Source: Alistipes sp. (lineage in GTDB: Bacteria; Bacteroidota; Bacteroidia; Bacteroidales; Rikenellaceae). Taken from it: a stretch of 64,000 bases of DNA. The stretch is taken from positions 1 through 64,000 of the forward strand of contig JAFYRB010000051.1 of the NCBI GenBank assembly GCA_017559615.1, in the 5' to 3' direction. The translations under genes were made by a program, and so were the position numbers. Shown piece after piece: positions 17,762 through 28,700 of this stretch. Position 1 is the stretch's first letter, and each line of letters starts with the position of its first letter. The notes beneath the pieces were generated by a model, which worked only from the letters and a program-made list of their open reading frames with translations, was not told the origin of the DNA and made no database searches.

Positions 17762-19714
17762 TTAGATCTCGCCCTCGCCGCGGAAATCCTCGATGTTAGC
17801 CTTTGATGTGAGAGCATCAACAGCTACACGACCACGCTCGCTCTCGCGCTGTGTCATATATGGAGTACGCTCTGTCTCAATAGTTGCAGGATCAACCTCG
17901 CCGTTGATAGCGTCAACAACGAATACGTAAGCACCTGTAGCACCCTTAACCTTAGTCTCGATGCCTGTTGTGCGTGTAGATGCGATAGCGCCTACCAACG
18001 ATGGCTCGAACTTGCCGTCTACGACGTTGAGGTTAGCCTTAAGCTCTGTGAATGTGCCGTTCTGTGCGCCCTCGATAGTAGCGTCCATAGCAAGCTGTGA
18101 TGCGATAGCCTCGTACTGCTTGTTGCGCTTGAGAGTTGTCTCGATAGCCTTATCGTTCTTTGGCTGGTACTTGTTCTGGTCGATCTCTGTAACCATAACA
18201 ACGTAGATTACGTTCTCGCCGTGGAAACGCTTAATCTCGCCAATCTCTGCGTTGTAAGCCCAAACAGCAATCTGGCGTGAGTTAGCGATACCGCGTACAC
18301 CACGTGTGCGGCCCTGCATAGGAACGTACTCGTTGCGGTTAGCAGATGAGATAAGAACCTGATAGTGAGCAGCGTTAGCAGCATCGTTGAAAGACTCTGC
18401 AGTGTTGCCAGCCTCGGTGATGAATGCCTCTACGTTCTTAACGATGTTGTCGTTAGTAAGTGCGCTTGCCTTAACGGTCTTCTCTACATCAGCAGTAAGT
18501 ACGAAACGCTCCTTATCACCAACCTTTGTAATCTTTACAACAGCAGGCTTGTGGTTGTAAGTGTAAGTGAAGATATCACCAACCTTTGCGCCGATGAAGT
18601 TCTTTGCGTCGCTCTCCGACATCTTAACCATCTCGCGGCTATCAGTAGCTACGTCAACAGCGTTCTCCAACTTTGTGAAGTCGCCGCCGTTAGCCTTAAC
18701 CTCCTCCAACAAAGCGTTAGCCTCAACGATGTTTGCAGCAGTAACAACCTCGAACTCGTATGATGCTGGTGCGGTAATGTCAGAGATAAGGTATGAAGCG
18801 CTCCAAGTCTTATCCTCCAATACTGGACCGAAGTTCTTCTTTGCCTTGATAGCCTCCTGAACGCGTGGCTCTACGTCAGCATACTTCTTGTATGTGTCAG
18901 CCTTACCACCAATAGTGCGTACTGCCTGCTTGATAGCAGCGCCGTCGCCATTAGCAGCAGCAACAGCTGCATCTACAGCCTTAATCTGCTCCTCTACAGC
19001 TGTCATATCCTCCTCAGTAGGCTCGATATCGAAGGTTACGTAGCGGAGTGTGCGTGCGCCATAGTTGTAGTTCTCGCGCTTGTTCTCCTCGTAGTAAGCG
19101 TTAATCTCCTCCTCGCTTACAGTAACCTCTGGCATAGCTGTGTATGGAACCATAACGTAGCGACCTGTGAACGATGCGTCAGTGCGAAGCATTGACTCCT
19201 CAACCTCGAGGCGGTTAACGTAGTTTGCTGCGGCGTATACTGCAGAGAACTTCTCGTAACCAAGGTTAAGACCGATAGTTGGAAGGTTTGATACCCACTG
19301 GTTCTGAATCATCATCTCCATCTGGTCAGCAGGAATACCATACATACGGTACATCTCTGCAACGCGCTCTGCAAATACTGTTGCATAGCTCTTGATATCG
19401 CCCTCTGCTACGCCAAGACCTACCTGCTCCAAAGCCTCCTTTGTGAAGTGGTTGAATACTGCTGTCTGGTAAGCGTAGTCAGACTTGTTGTCATCAGAGA
19501 GGTTTGCGTCGCGGAAAGTCTCCTGATACTGTGCGTATACAGAAGCCTTAACCTCCTCGTTGTCTACTGTCATTACAGTTTTGTCCTCTGGAATCTCGCT
19601 CTTGCGGTTCTGCATTGAGAGCTGATCACCAAGAATAAATGCTACAAGTACAAGGCCGATAAGTACTGAAAGTACAATGCCGAACTTGGTTCTTAAAGTG
19701 TTTAATGATGCCAT
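17762..19714 (-). CDS. PpiD/SurA-like periplasmic folding protein
   Basis: A 650-residue protein anchored by one N-terminal membrane helix (KFGIVLSVLIGLVLVAFILG, about residues 10-30) with the rest in the periplasm. The layout matches Bacteroidota SurA-N/PpiD-type peptidyl-prolyl isomerases: helical chaperone segments flanking a parvulin-like centre (about 330-420). Helps outer-membrane and periplasmic proteins fold. The central rotamase signature is weak by eye, so enzymatic activity is uncertain. Codons are strongly biased (GCT, AAG, GTA), suggesting abundant expression. Monocistronic, with its own promoter and terminator. Confidence 0.85.
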   Translation of the reverse strand: MASLNTLRTKFGIVLSVLIGLVLVAFILGDQLSMQNRKSEIPEDKTVMTVDNEEVKASVYAQYQETFRDANLSDDNKSDYAYQTAVFNHFTKEALEQVGLGVAEGDIKSYATVFAERVAEMYRMYGIPADQMEMMIQNQWVSNLPTIGLNLGYEKFSAVYAAANYVNRLEVEESMLRTDASFTGRYVMVPYTAMPEVTVSEEEINAYYEENKRENYNYGARTLRYVTFDIEPTEEDMTAVEEQIKAVDAAVAAANGDGAAIKQAVRTIGGKADTYKKYADVEPRVQEAIKAKKNFGPVLEDKTWSASYLISDITAPASYEFEVVTAANIVEANALLEEVKANGGDFTKLENAVDVATDSREMVKMSESDAKNFIGAKVGDIFTYTYNHKPAVVKITKVGDKERFVLTADVEKTVKASALTNDNIVKNVEAFITEAGNTAESFNDAANAAHYQVLISSANRNEYVPMQGRTRGVRGIANSRQIAVWAYNAEIGEIKRFHGENVIYVVMVTEIDQNKYQPKNDKAIETTLKRNKQYEAIASQLAMDATIEGAQNGTFTELKANLNVVDGKFEPSLVGAIASTRTTGIETKVKGATGAYVFVVDAINGEVDPATIETERTPYMTQRESERGRVAVDALTSKANIEDFRGEGEI

Positions 19715-19764
19715 AAATTTTTTATTGTTTTTTATTGTTTCGTCAATATATCCAATACAACCTC

Positions 19765-19793
19765 CAAAGGTAGTAATTTTTTGTTAAACGCAA
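19765..19793 (-). promoter_or_regulatory. Promoter of the PpiD-like gene
   Basis: On the minus strand TACCTTTG (19765-19772) is preceded by TTG (19791-19793) with 18 bases between. The leader is about 45 bases. Confidence 0.65.
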
Positions 19794-19857
19794 TCAATAA
19801 TACTCGAAAAAAATCAATTATACCTTATATTAAATGAAAAAGATGGGCGTAAAATAA

Positions 19858-19885
19858 AAATAACCCCGCTAAGACGAGGTTATTT
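19858..19885 (-). terminator. Terminator at the end of the GldE-like gene cluster
   Basis: On the minus strand AAATAACCTCG and CGGGGTTATTT pair (one mismatch) and are followed by a T-rich run, 25 bases after the stop at 19910. Confidence 0.75.
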
Positions 19886-19909
19886 TACAATCTTTGTATG
19901 TTCGTTTGG

Positions 19910-21157
19910 CTACTTGCACTCAATCTCCACAAGGTCGAGACGTGAGCCTTCGCGGCGTAGAATCTTAATCGTGAAGAGTTCATTCTCAAAGCGTTCGCCC
20001 TCGTGCGGAATACCTCCGCGCTCGGCGATGATATAGCCCGCAAGGGTGTCGTACTCCTCACTCTCGGGGATGCCCAACGTGTACTCCTCGTTGAGATACT
20101 CCACCTCCAAGCGTGATGAGAATATCCAGTGACGCTCCTCAATCTGCCTCTCGACCAACTCCTGCACATCGTGCTCATCCTCAATCTCTCCGAAGATCTG
20201 CTCCAAGACATCCTCCAACGAGATGATACCCGCCGTGCCACCAAACTCGTCAATAACAACGGCGATGCTTGCCTTACGCTTCGTAAAGGTCTCGAGCATA
20301 GCCTGAAGGGGCATAGTCTCGGCAACATAGATGGTCTTGATGAGAATGTCGGAAATCGACGTAGGACGCTCGAAGAGGCTCTTCGAGTTGACATATCCGA
20401 TGATATTATCAATAGTGTCGTGCCATACGAAGATACGCGAGTAGTTGCTCTCGACGAAGCGCTCTGTAAGCTCCTCGATAGTTGTTGACTCAAGGTCTAC
20501 GGCCTCTACATCAACGCGTTGCACCATACAATCACGTACCCTGAGGTCGGCGAAATCCAACGCATTCTGGAGCAGACGTATATCCTCCTCGCTCTCGCTA
20601 TCCAGCTCTATGTTATCTGCCTCGACCAACGACGCAAGGTCATCGCGGTTGAACTCCATAGGCTCTGTGCGATTCTCGATGCGGTTTCCGGTAAGGCGGA
20701 TTAGGCAGTATGAAAGGAGTGTCGTAAGGCGAGAAATAGGGTAGAGGATAATGTACAAAAGGTACAATATCGGTGCAAAAAGGGTGTAGTAGAAGTTGGG
20801 GTTATGGCGTACTATAGACTTTGGGATATACTCTCCGATGAAGATGATAACGATTGTGGAGAGTATTGTCTGTAGCAGAGTATTTTCGATATTGAAGCCC
20901 AGGTGTAGAATCTGGGACATAAACATAGAGTAGATAACAAGTGCGATGTTGTTACCTACGAGTATTGTTGTTATGAAGTTGCTTGAGTTGTGGCTGAAGA
21001 TATCAGCGATGTAGTTGAACACAGGATTTTGCTTGCGGTCTATCTCCTCGCGCAAGCGGTTTCGTCCCAAGAATGCTATCTCCATTCCTGAGAAGAACGC
21101 CGAAAAAAGAAGCATTACGGCGATGATTATAATCATAGTAAGTGTTACCTCACCCAT
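19910..21157 (-). CDS. CNNM/CBS-domain transporter-associated protein (GldE/HlyC/CorC type)
   Basis: A 415-residue inner-membrane protein with an N-terminal CNNM (DUF21) region of about four hydrophobic segments (FSAFFSGMEIAFLGRNRL opens it). Two CBS domains follow (about 205-330, including IAVVIDEFGGTAGIISLEDV) and a C-terminal CorC/HlyC domain ending in SRLDLVEIECK. The family includes GldE, linked to gliding and lipoprotein function in Flavobacteria, and Mg/Co efflux proteins. In this genome the physiological role is unknown. It is directly downstream of lptC (16 bases). Confidence 0.87.
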   Translation of the reverse strand: MGEVTLTMIIIIAVMLLFSAFFSGMEIAFLGRNRLREEIDRKQNPVFNYIADIFSHNSSNFITTILVGNNIALVIYSMFMSQILHLGFNIENTLLQTILSTIVIIFIGEYIPKSIVRHNPNFYYTLFAPILYLLYIILYPISRLTTLLSYCLIRLTGNRIENRTEPMEFNRDDLASLVEADNIELDSESEEDIRLLQNALDFADLRVRDCMVQRVDVEAVDLESTTIEELTERFVESNYSRIFVWHDTIDNIIGYVNSKSLFERPTSISDILIKTIYVAETMPLQAMLETFTKRKASIAVVIDEFGGTAGIISLEDVLEQIFGEIEDEHDVQELVERQIEERHWIFSSRLEVEYLNEEYTLGIPESEEYDTLAGYIIAERGGIPHEGERFENELFTIKILRREGSRLDLVEIECK

Positions 21158-21173
21158 ATTTGTTGTTCTACTA

Positions 21174-22169
21174 CTATTTCTTAGGTTTAACCTCTGTCTT
21201 TAGTTCAGTATCAAAGCTAAGAGATTGGTTGTTAGGAAGTTCCGCTCTCTTTGAGCTTGATGGTCTGCCTCCTGCTGATGGCACAACACTCTGATTCACA
21301 GGTGTCGGCTCAAACTTCTTGTTGGCTGCTGAAGATGGTGATACGGATGATGACAGTGGGTTTACGCTCGAAGGAGTAAACGTGCCTCCGCCTCTGTTAC
21401 CCTTATCGCTTCTACCTGGCGCTCTATTGCTATTTTGTGATGAGCCAGGCTTCTTGTAACCACTTGTGTTACTCTTGCTCTCCCCGCTCTTCTCCGCCTT
21501 TGATTTGTCGGATGTCGAAGCACTCTTATTCTCCTCTTTAGCCTTGGCGCTCTCGGATTTACTGTTGTTTGCCTCCGCCTGAAGTGAGTCGAACTCCATC
21601 TCGGAGCTATACTTACGGAAGTGGATGTTCTTGAGATCCTCGTCAGCATCGAAGCCCACGCCAAAGTGCCAGCCGTCGGGTTGTAGGACTTTGGTGTCTA
21701 CGTTGGAGTAGATTTTCTTTGTCGATGCGTTCCAGAATAGCTGCTGGGTGTATATCTCAGTAAGACCTGTTACTGTGGTATCCCCCTCCTTGCGATTGTT
21801 CTTGATGATTACGACGTTACCCTTTGCCTCCCAGAGCTTCTGACGCTCGTAGTATATGGCATAGTTCGCGGTGATGGTAGCATCAACCAGCGATAGAGTG
21901 TCGGTGTAGGTAATCATCTTGATGCCTCGGCGGAACTCCTGATAGGGGTTTGTCGCAAGGCTATAGCCCTCCATAAGTGGTGAGCTAAAGGTGTAGGAGC
22001 GTTTTCCGTTCTCCATCATAATGATGGTACGATTTTCGCTCGATTCGGTTAGCAGAGTCTCGTAGTCAAAATCTGTAGACTCTGTGCTTGTGCTACAAGA
22101 GAGTAGCAATGTAGCACTCCCCAAGATGGAGAGTGCTATCATCGCATATCTTCTTATAGTTCGCGTCAT
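21174..22169 (-). CDS. lptC: LptC-like LPS export protein with long Ser/Lys-rich tail
   Basis: A 331-residue protein. Residues 1-25 form a signal sequence ending in the lipobox LLLSC. Residues about 35-195 match the Bacteroidota LptC-type beta-jellyroll of the periplasmic LPS bridge (TYTDTLSLVDATITANYAIY, QLFWNASTKKIYSN). Residues about 196-331 are a low-complexity tail rich in Ser, Lys, Asn, Gly and Pro (KSESAKAKEENKSASTSDKS, GRSDKGNRGGGTFTPSS), not part of the usual domain. Flanked by the TPR gene upstream and the GldE-like gene downstream. Family call good; the function of the tail is unknown. Confidence 0.82.
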   Translation of the reverse strand: MTRTIRRYAMIALSILGSATLLLSCSTSTESTDFDYETLLTESSENRTIIMMENGKRSYTFSSPLMEGYSLATNPYQEFRRGIKMITYTDTLSLVDATITANYAIYYERQKLWEAKGNVVIIKNNRKEGDTTVTGLTEIYTQQLFWNASTKKIYSNVDTKVLQPDGWHFGVGFDADEDLKNIHFRKYSSEMEFDSLQAEANNSKSESAKAKEENKSASTSDKSKAEKSGESKSNTSGYKKPGSSQNSNRAPGRSDKGNRGGGTFTPSSVNPLSSSVSPSSAANKKFEPTPVNQSVVPSAGGRPSSSKRAELPNNQSLSFDTELKTEVKPKK

Positions 22170-22196
22170 TAATAAATAATAGTTTACGAGAATCTA

Positions 22197-23543
22197 TTAT
22201 CGGTAACGAATAGTTGTAGTCTGACCAGCTGCGAAACCACAAGGAATTGTGTAACGCTCGTTCTCGCGAAGCTCCGCGAAGAAGCAAGTCTCCTGTGGAG
22301 GGAATGCAGCGCGGTATGAGTTCATCAACTGCTGTGCAGCCTTCTGAACCTCTGGCTCATCCTTAAGCAATGAAGCAGCCTGTGCCATAGCATCGTATGC
22401 TGCCCAGTATACTGAAACGCCACCAATCTTATCCTCTGTGCAACGGCTTGAAGCGTAGCACTGACCAAGGATGAAGAATGCATAACCGTTCTGTGGGTTG
22501 ATGCCACGAAGCTCACGTGCAGCCTCTGCAGCAGCAGCGTAGTTGTGGTTAGTAACCTCGATAAGACCAATCTTTGCGTAGAGAGGCTCCTTCTTTGCAG
22601 GGTCAGTCTCTACTGCAAGTGCCTCACGCAAGTACTTGAGAGCCTTGTCGTTCTCGCCACGTGTCTGGAAGCCCTGTGCAAGGAAGAGCGCAGTCTCTGA
22701 TGATGGCTTGATAGTGTAGTACTTCTCGGTAGTTGCGAAGAAGAAGTCGCTTGAGCACTGTGCGCGTGACATAAGAGCTACGGCCTGTGACAAGAGAGCG
22801 TCGTTATCTGGGTCTGCAGCAAGCTTTGCAGAGAACAATGTCTCAAGGTTCTCGCAGCTTGCAGCACCGCTGGTACCGAAGCTTGTCTCGAATACCTCCT
22901 TGAACTGCTCATCCTCAGCTGAAATCTCTGCGAAGAGTGGTGAAAGGCGCTCATACTCCGCAAGGATAATCTCGCTTGTTACCTCATCGTCATACTCATA
23001 GTCCTCGCAGAGGTACTTGTAGTAAGATGCAACGATGTCGAGGTTGATACGACCAGTCTCGATAGCAGCGTCGATAGCATCCTTCAAACCAGCACGCAAA
23101 AGTGGACGGTTAGTAGTGCAAAGACGCATCATATCACGAGCCTTCATATCGAGGATATAATCCTTACCATTCTTCTGGTGGTCACCGAAGTAAACAACAC
23201 GCTGGTCATAGATGTAGAGGATAGAGTCGATGTACATACGACGCTCCTCAACGCTACGTGCGCGCTGTGTCTTGTTCTTGTACAATGTTACACCACGTGC
23301 GAAAGTCTGCTGTGAAGCCTCTGGACAGTTGTTGAGCAACTGCTGGAAGTACTGTGTTGCACGCTTGAAATCCTTAGCGTCAAGAGCCTCCTTAAGGTAG
23401 TTACTTGCAAGGATGTTTGCCTCGCGCTCCTCAACAGTAGCACCCCACTTACCGTAGAGTCTGTCGTCGCTAAAATCCTGGGCTGATGCCGAGAATCCAA
23501 TGACTACCATAAGGGCAGCCAAAAGAAATTTTACGCTTTTCAT
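22197..23543 (-). CDS. Exported tetratricopeptide-repeat protein
   Basis: A 448-residue protein with a signal peptide (residues 1-21, ending FSASAQ) and several TPR-like helical pairs, for example TALFLAQGFQTRGENDKALK with KYLREALAVETDPAKKEPLY, and YAFFILGQCYASSR. Probably periplasmic and scaffolding other envelope proteins. Strong codon bias suggests high expression. Lies between the outer-membrane protein gene (49 bases upstream) and lptC (27 bases downstream). Specific role unknown. Confidence 0.8.
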   Translation of the reverse strand: MKSVKFLLAALMVVIGFSASAQDFSDDRLYGKWGATVEEREANILASNYLKEALDAKDFKRATQYFQQLLNNCPEASQQTFARGVTLYKNKTQRARSVEERRMYIDSILYIYDQRVVYFGDHQKNGKDYILDMKARDMMRLCTTNRPLLRAGLKDAIDAAIETGRINLDIVASYYKYLCEDYEYDDEVTSEIILAEYERLSPLFAEISAEDEQFKEVFETSFGTSGAASCENLETLFSAKLAADPDNDALLSQAVALMSRAQCSSDFFFATTEKYYTIKPSSETALFLAQGFQTRGENDKALKYLREALAVETDPAKKEPLYAKIGLIEVTNHNYAAAAEAARELRGINPQNGYAFFILGQCYASSRCTEDKIGGVSVYWAAYDAMAQAASLLKDEPEVQKAAQQLMNSYRAAFPPQETCFFAELRENERYTIPCGFAAGQTTTIRYR

Positions 23544-23592
23544 ACTTTTAGAATTAGTTTATGTTTGTTTGTTATTATCTTCGAAATGTCTA

Positions 23593-24990
23593 CTAATCGA
23601 ACTTCTGACGCACGAACCAATAGTCCGATGTATCTGATGAGAAGAGCGAAAATCCGATAGATATTTTGTAGTAGTTTTGTGTCACAAGTCCCACCTTTCG
23701 GGCATCCATCGTAATACCTCCAGGCACCGACATACGGCCATACTCAAAGCCAATGTTCATCGACGAAGCACCCCAAATCTTAACAGGAAGGCCAAGACCT
23801 GCGGTGATGGCGAGCTGGTTGATGCTCTGACCGCCAAACGTCTGATAGTAGTTGCCAAAGCGCACTCCAGCGCGGTAGGTCATTCGGTTGAGGTAGTTAC
23901 GTACGTCCGACGAGCGTGGTGTAATCTCGAAACCTGCCTTGAAGGTGTGAGTATCGGCATACTTCACAACTACGTTTACAGGGTTGCTATTCTCGTCAAA
24001 CGAGGCGTTGTTCTTACCCCAAGCAGCATATACGTAATCTGCACCTACGGCCCACGCACGGTCGCGGAAATAGACGCCTACGCCCACCTGATGTGGCACG
24101 CGAAGCTCCAAGGCGTTGGTCTGGTTACGAATTGGGAACTTATTAAGGTTCGCGATATCGGTGCTTGTACTTACGTAGCTCTCCTTCTTTGGATTGAGGT
24201 TGCCACCGAGGTCATACGTAGCACCAAGCGTAAGGATACGTAGCTCGTTCTGGATGATGCTCCACTGCATACCTACCTGCATCTTGAAGTTGCTAACCAC
24301 GTACTTATCGGTACCAACCGTAGGGCTATAATTTCCCGAGCCTGTGACAACATCCGTAGCCTCTGCCTGATACTTTCGCTCGATATATCCCCAATAATAT
24401 TTCGCGGCTACACCGATTGAGAACTTCTGCCAAGGGGCCCAACCCAATGAAACCTTAACCTCGGTGATATCTCCCGTACCCTCGTAGCCATACTGCACAC
24501 GTCCGATGTTTGCCCAGTTGTTAGGGTCCTCATCCGTAGTTCGCACCTTGTATCCCACGCTGCTATATGGCGACACGCTAATCGACGTACCCAAGCCCTT
24601 TGCCAATGGGAATGTTAGGGCGATGCTATGGATATTTGCGGTGTTGTACACGGTCTTTGCAGTCGATGTCTGCACACCCTCGGCGTTGTACTTTGGTTGG
24701 TTATTGCGGAAGTGTGTGCCGTCGATGCCCACGTCAAAGAGGAATGTCTTACGTGGTGCAACGCTTGATGCCGCAGGGTTGAGGGTGTTGACCTGACCTA
24801 CGGTGCGCTTTGCGATACCTACGCCACCCATAGCACGCATCTGAATAGTACCTGGAGTAGACAACTCTCCTGGGCCATACATCGAGTATGGCGAATAGGC
24901 ATTGATGCTACTTGTCTGTGCGAATGCTACGCAAGGCAACAAAAGTAGCGCTACCAAGAGCGGATATATGAGTTTATAACTTTTCTGCAT
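23593..24990 (-). CDS. Outer-membrane beta-barrel protein (OmpP1/FadL-like)
   Basis: A 465-residue exported protein: signal peptide to about residue 24 (VAFAQ), then INAYSPYSMYGPGELSTPG and MRAMGGVGIAKR, the N-terminal pattern of Bacteroidota FadL/PorV-like barrels. The rest shows alternating beta-strand patterns with aromatic girdles and ends with the aromatic-residue strand DYWFVRQKFD. Substrate unknown. Its first 17 bases overlap the coaX 3' end, so it is translated from the coaX-mfd transcript. Confidence 0.78.
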   Translation of the reverse strand: MQKSYKLIYPLLVALLLLPCVAFAQTSSINAYSPYSMYGPGELSTPGTIQMRAMGGVGIAKRTVGQVNTLNPAASSVAPRKTFLFDVGIDGTHFRNNQPKYNAEGVQTSTAKTVYNTANIHSIALTFPLAKGLGTSISVSPYSSVGYKVRTTDEDPNNWANIGRVQYGYEGTGDITEVKVSLGWAPWQKFSIGVAAKYYWGYIERKYQAEATDVVTGSGNYSPTVGTDKYVVSNFKMQVGMQWSIIQNELRILTLGATYDLGGNLNPKKESYVSTSTDIANLNKFPIRNQTNALELRVPHQVGVGVYFRDRAWAVGADYVYAAWGKNNASFDENSNPVNVVVKYADTHTFKAGFEITPRSSDVRNYLNRMTYRAGVRFGNYYQTFGGQSINQLAITAGLGLPVKIWGASSMNIGFEYGRMSVPGGITMDARKVGLVTQNYYKISIGFSLFSSDTSDYWFVRQKFD

Positions 24991-25708
24991 TATACTCTAA
25001 AATTCTATCGAGTCCAAAAATAACTGGCTCACAGTCTGCAAATATCGCGTTTTTAATTCTCTTTACAAAATATTTTGCGTCACCTCCAGTGAAAATAGTG
25101 CAATTTTTTTCATTTTTTATTAAAAATGACTCTGCGTAGCCTCTAATTTCCTGCTCCACGCCACGCATCACACCCTGTTCTATAGCCTCGATGGTTGTGC
25201 GACCATACTCCAAAACCTCCTCCGTAGGGGAGCAAAGTGGGAGCTTTGCTGTGTAGTCTGCCAAGGCGCGAAAACGAGTTGTGACACCTGGCGAGATGTT
25301 ACCTCCGAGGAACGCATTGTCTACTACGTAGTCAATGGTTATTGCTGTGCCGAAGTCCACAACCATAATATCTCGCTCGGGGAACATCGCCGCAACACCC
25401 ACTGCGGCAGCTAACCTATCGGCTCCGAGGGTGTGGGGTGTGTGGTAGCGGTTTCCAATTGGCAGTGGCGTTGTGGCGGGGGTAAAGACCATAACGTCGT
25501 GGATGTGGCTGCGAAGCTGTGTTGCAACCTCCTCGGCATTACCACGTGTGGAGGCGACAATAGAGCGAGAGATAGCGGGGTAGCGCGCCACGATATCGGC
25601 AATATCCTGGTTCGAGATATCCTCCACGGTGCGTTGCTCCTTAATCTCTCCGTTGTCGACAACGGCAATCTTTGCTCGGCTATTTCCTATGTCTACGATA
25701 AGATTCAT
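24974..25708 (-). CDS. coaX: Type III pantothenate kinase
   Basis: A 244-residue ASKHA-fold enzyme catalysing the first step of coenzyme A synthesis from pantothenate. The P-loop-like LIVDIGNSRAKIAVV is at the N-terminus, followed by HTLGADRLAAAVGV and VVDFGTAITIDYV, and FTGGDAKYF near the end. Normal length. It starts 31 bases after the mfd stop and overlaps the next gene by 17 bases. Confidence 0.95.
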   Translation of the reverse strand: MNLIVDIGNSRAKIAVVDNGEIKEQRTVEDISNQDIADIVARYPAISRSIVASTRGNAEEVATQLRSHIHDVMVFTPATTPLPIGNRYHTPHTLGADRLAAAVGVAAMFPERDIMVVDFGTAITIDYVVDNAFLGGNISPGVTTRFRALADYTAKLPLCSPTEEVLEYGRTTIEAIEQGVMRGVEQEIRGYAESFLIKNEKNCTIFTGGDAKYFVKRIKNAIFADCEPVIFGLDRILEYNAEKL

Positions 25709-25739
25709 CTTCTTCTGTTACAGTAGTTTATAATCTTTG

Positions 25740-28700
25740 CTATGCCTCCGCAGCAGCGGCTAACGTGCGTAGCATATCTACCGCCTCGGCTACCGAGTAT
25801 ATCTTTCTAACGGTCATAGATAGGCGGTTATTGTATTGCTTAACCACAAAACGCTCGGGGTTGGATACCACCTTGCGGAGCATATTGAGGAAGGTGTCGG
25901 TCTTGAAGAATGGCGAGTTGTTGTCGCCTACGAAGCGAACAATCATCAAGCCGTTCTTCACCTTCACGTGTTCCATACCGAGGTTGATGGCCTCGTGACG
26001 CAGGCGCACAACGTCGCAAAGCACACGCACAGGCTCTGGGATAGCGCCAAAGCGGTCCTTGAGGCGAACCATAAGTGCCTCGAACTGCTCGTCGGTGTGC
26101 ATAGCATCAATCTCACGATAGAGACGCAACTTCTCACTCTGTGAGCGAACGTAACTATCTGGGATAGATGCGTCTACATCAATATCAATAGTAGCATCGT
26201 CAACAAACGATACCTCCTTCATAGCGTCGTTCTCGGCCTGCGACAATCCTGAAACATCGAGGCCCTCGGCACGAAGCTCCGAGATAGCCTGGTTGAGAAT
26301 CTTCTGATAGGTCTCAATACCGATATCGGCGATAAAGCCACTCTGCTCGGCACCCAAGAGGTTACCCGCACCACGAATATCGAGGTCCTGCATTGCGATG
26401 TTGAAGCCCGAACCGAGGTCGGAGAACTCCTCAATGGCACGTAGACGACGGCGTGCCTCATCGCCAAGTAGCTCGTTTGGAGGGGATAGAAGGTAGCAAA
26501 AGCCCTTCTTATCCGAGCGTCCTACACGGCCACGAAGCTGATGTAGGTCGCTAAGGCCAAAGCGGTGTGCATCGTTGATAATGATGGTGTTAGCATTGCC
26601 GATGTCGATGCCATTCTCGATAATCGTTGTTGCCAGCAGCACATCGAATTCACCATAGATAAAGTCCATAATCAGCTTTTCGAGCTGCTCGGCAGGCATA
26701 CGTCCGTGGCCTACGCCCACACGTGCCTTGGGACAAAGACGTGTGATAAGGCCCTGAATCGTGAGGATATCCTCGACGCGGTTATGCACGAAATATACCT
26801 GACCTCCACGTGCCAACTCCTCCTCAATAGCATCGCGGATGACATCCTCCGAGAAGACGTGCGACTCGGTAACTATCGGCTGACGGTTTGGTGGTGGGGT
26901 AGATATCACCGAGAGGTCGCGCGAACCCATAAGCGAGAACTGCAACGTTCGCGGAATAGGCGTTGCGGTGAGGGTGAGCGTGTCGACAGAGACGGAGAGC
27001 TGCGTTAGTTTCTCCTTCGCTGCCACGCCAAACTTCTGCTCCTCATCGATAATTAGGAGTCCCAAGTCGCGGAACTCTATCTGCTTCGAGAGCATCTTAT
27101 GTGTACCGATGAGGATATCAATTTTGCCCGCCTTTAAATCCTCGGCAATGCGTCGGCTCTCCTTTGCTGATTTTGTGCGGTTTATGTACTCCACCGTTAC
27201 GGGGAGGTCACGCAGACGCTCCGAGAAGGAGCGATAGTGTTGTAGGGCAAGGATAGTCGTAGGTACGAGAACTGCAACCTGCTTACCATCGCACGCTGCC
27301 TTAAACGCCGCGCGGATAGCCACCTCGGTCTTTCCGAAGCCCACATCGCCACATACAAGGCGGTCCATAGGCTGCTCCGACTCCATATCCTTCTTAACCG
27401 CAGCGATGGCGGTCTGCTGATCTGGAGTATCCTCCCACTTGAACGATGCCTCCAGCTCCTGCTGAAGATAGCTATCCTCGGAGAATGCAAAGCCCTTCGA
27501 GGCCTTACGCTTGGCGTAGAGGGCTATCAACTCGCGAGAGATATCCTTAACGGCCTTCTTCGTGGTAGCTTTGAGCTTCTGCCAAGCTCCATTTCCGAGT
27601 TTATAAATCTTTGGAGGCTCGCCCTCGCCACTTTTGTATCGAGAGATGCGGTGTAGGGCGTGAACATTAACAAAAAGGATATCGTTGTCCTTGTATATCA
27701 GCTTAATAGCCTCCTTCGTGCGACCATTCTCGTTCAGCTTAACAAGACCTCCGAAGCGTCCTACACCGTGGTCGATATGCACAACATAATCTCCCACCTT
27801 CAGGGCGTTAAGCTCCGCGACGGTCATCTGCTCATCGCGCTTTATCTCGCCACGAATGCGGTAGCGTTGGTAGCGGTCGAAAATCTGGTGGTCGGTATAT
27901 ACGCAGAGCTTCAGGGCGTTATCCACAAAGCCCTCGTGAAGCACCACATCCTCGGCGCGAAAATCGACGTTGCGACGGCCTACCTGATGGAAAATATTTG
28001 TAAGTCGCTCTATCTGAGCCTTATTATGCGAGAGAATGGTTGTTGTATATCCACGCTCGTTGTTCCAGCGAATGTCATCCGCAAGCATCTCGAAGTTGCG
28101 GTTGAAGGCTGGCTGTGGCGTGGTGTCGAAGGTAATGGTTGCGGTTGCCTGACGCTCGCGGATGTTATCCTTGCGAAGTGTGATAGTGGCTGACTCCCAA
28201 TCTTTTAGCAATGATTGACGTGAGGTGACCTTGCGGGCTAATTGTTGAGCCTCATCCTCGTTTTCGGCCATCTCAAGCACCTTGCGGCGGATATCTGCAA
28301 TCTTGCGCAGCGAGAAGTCACCATCGCCAATCCACCACGTAGCACCCTCGGCAAAACGCGCAAGAGATACACGTTCGCCCGACTCCTCCGATTTATGGAT
28401 GTTAGGGATGATGTCCACCGCCTCGGGACGCTCCGCAGAGAGCTGACTCGAGATATCGAAGCGGCGTAGTGAGTCTACGCTATTGCCAAAGAAATCAACA
28501 CGATAGGGTTTCGACTCGGCATACGAGAAGATATCGACAATGCCTCCACGTACGGAGTACTGACCTGGCTCATAAACAAAATCTACACGCGTAAACCCCT
28601 GCTCCACAAGCCACTCGACAAGGTCATTCTGCTCGAGGGTGTCGCCAACGGCAATGCGTAACGACTGTGCATTGAGGCTTCGGCTATCAATGACCGTCTC

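Noticed and set aside
27660..28193. 177-codon open frame opposite mfd
   Set aside because: Lies entirely within the conserved mfd coding sequence, with no promoter or family resemblance.
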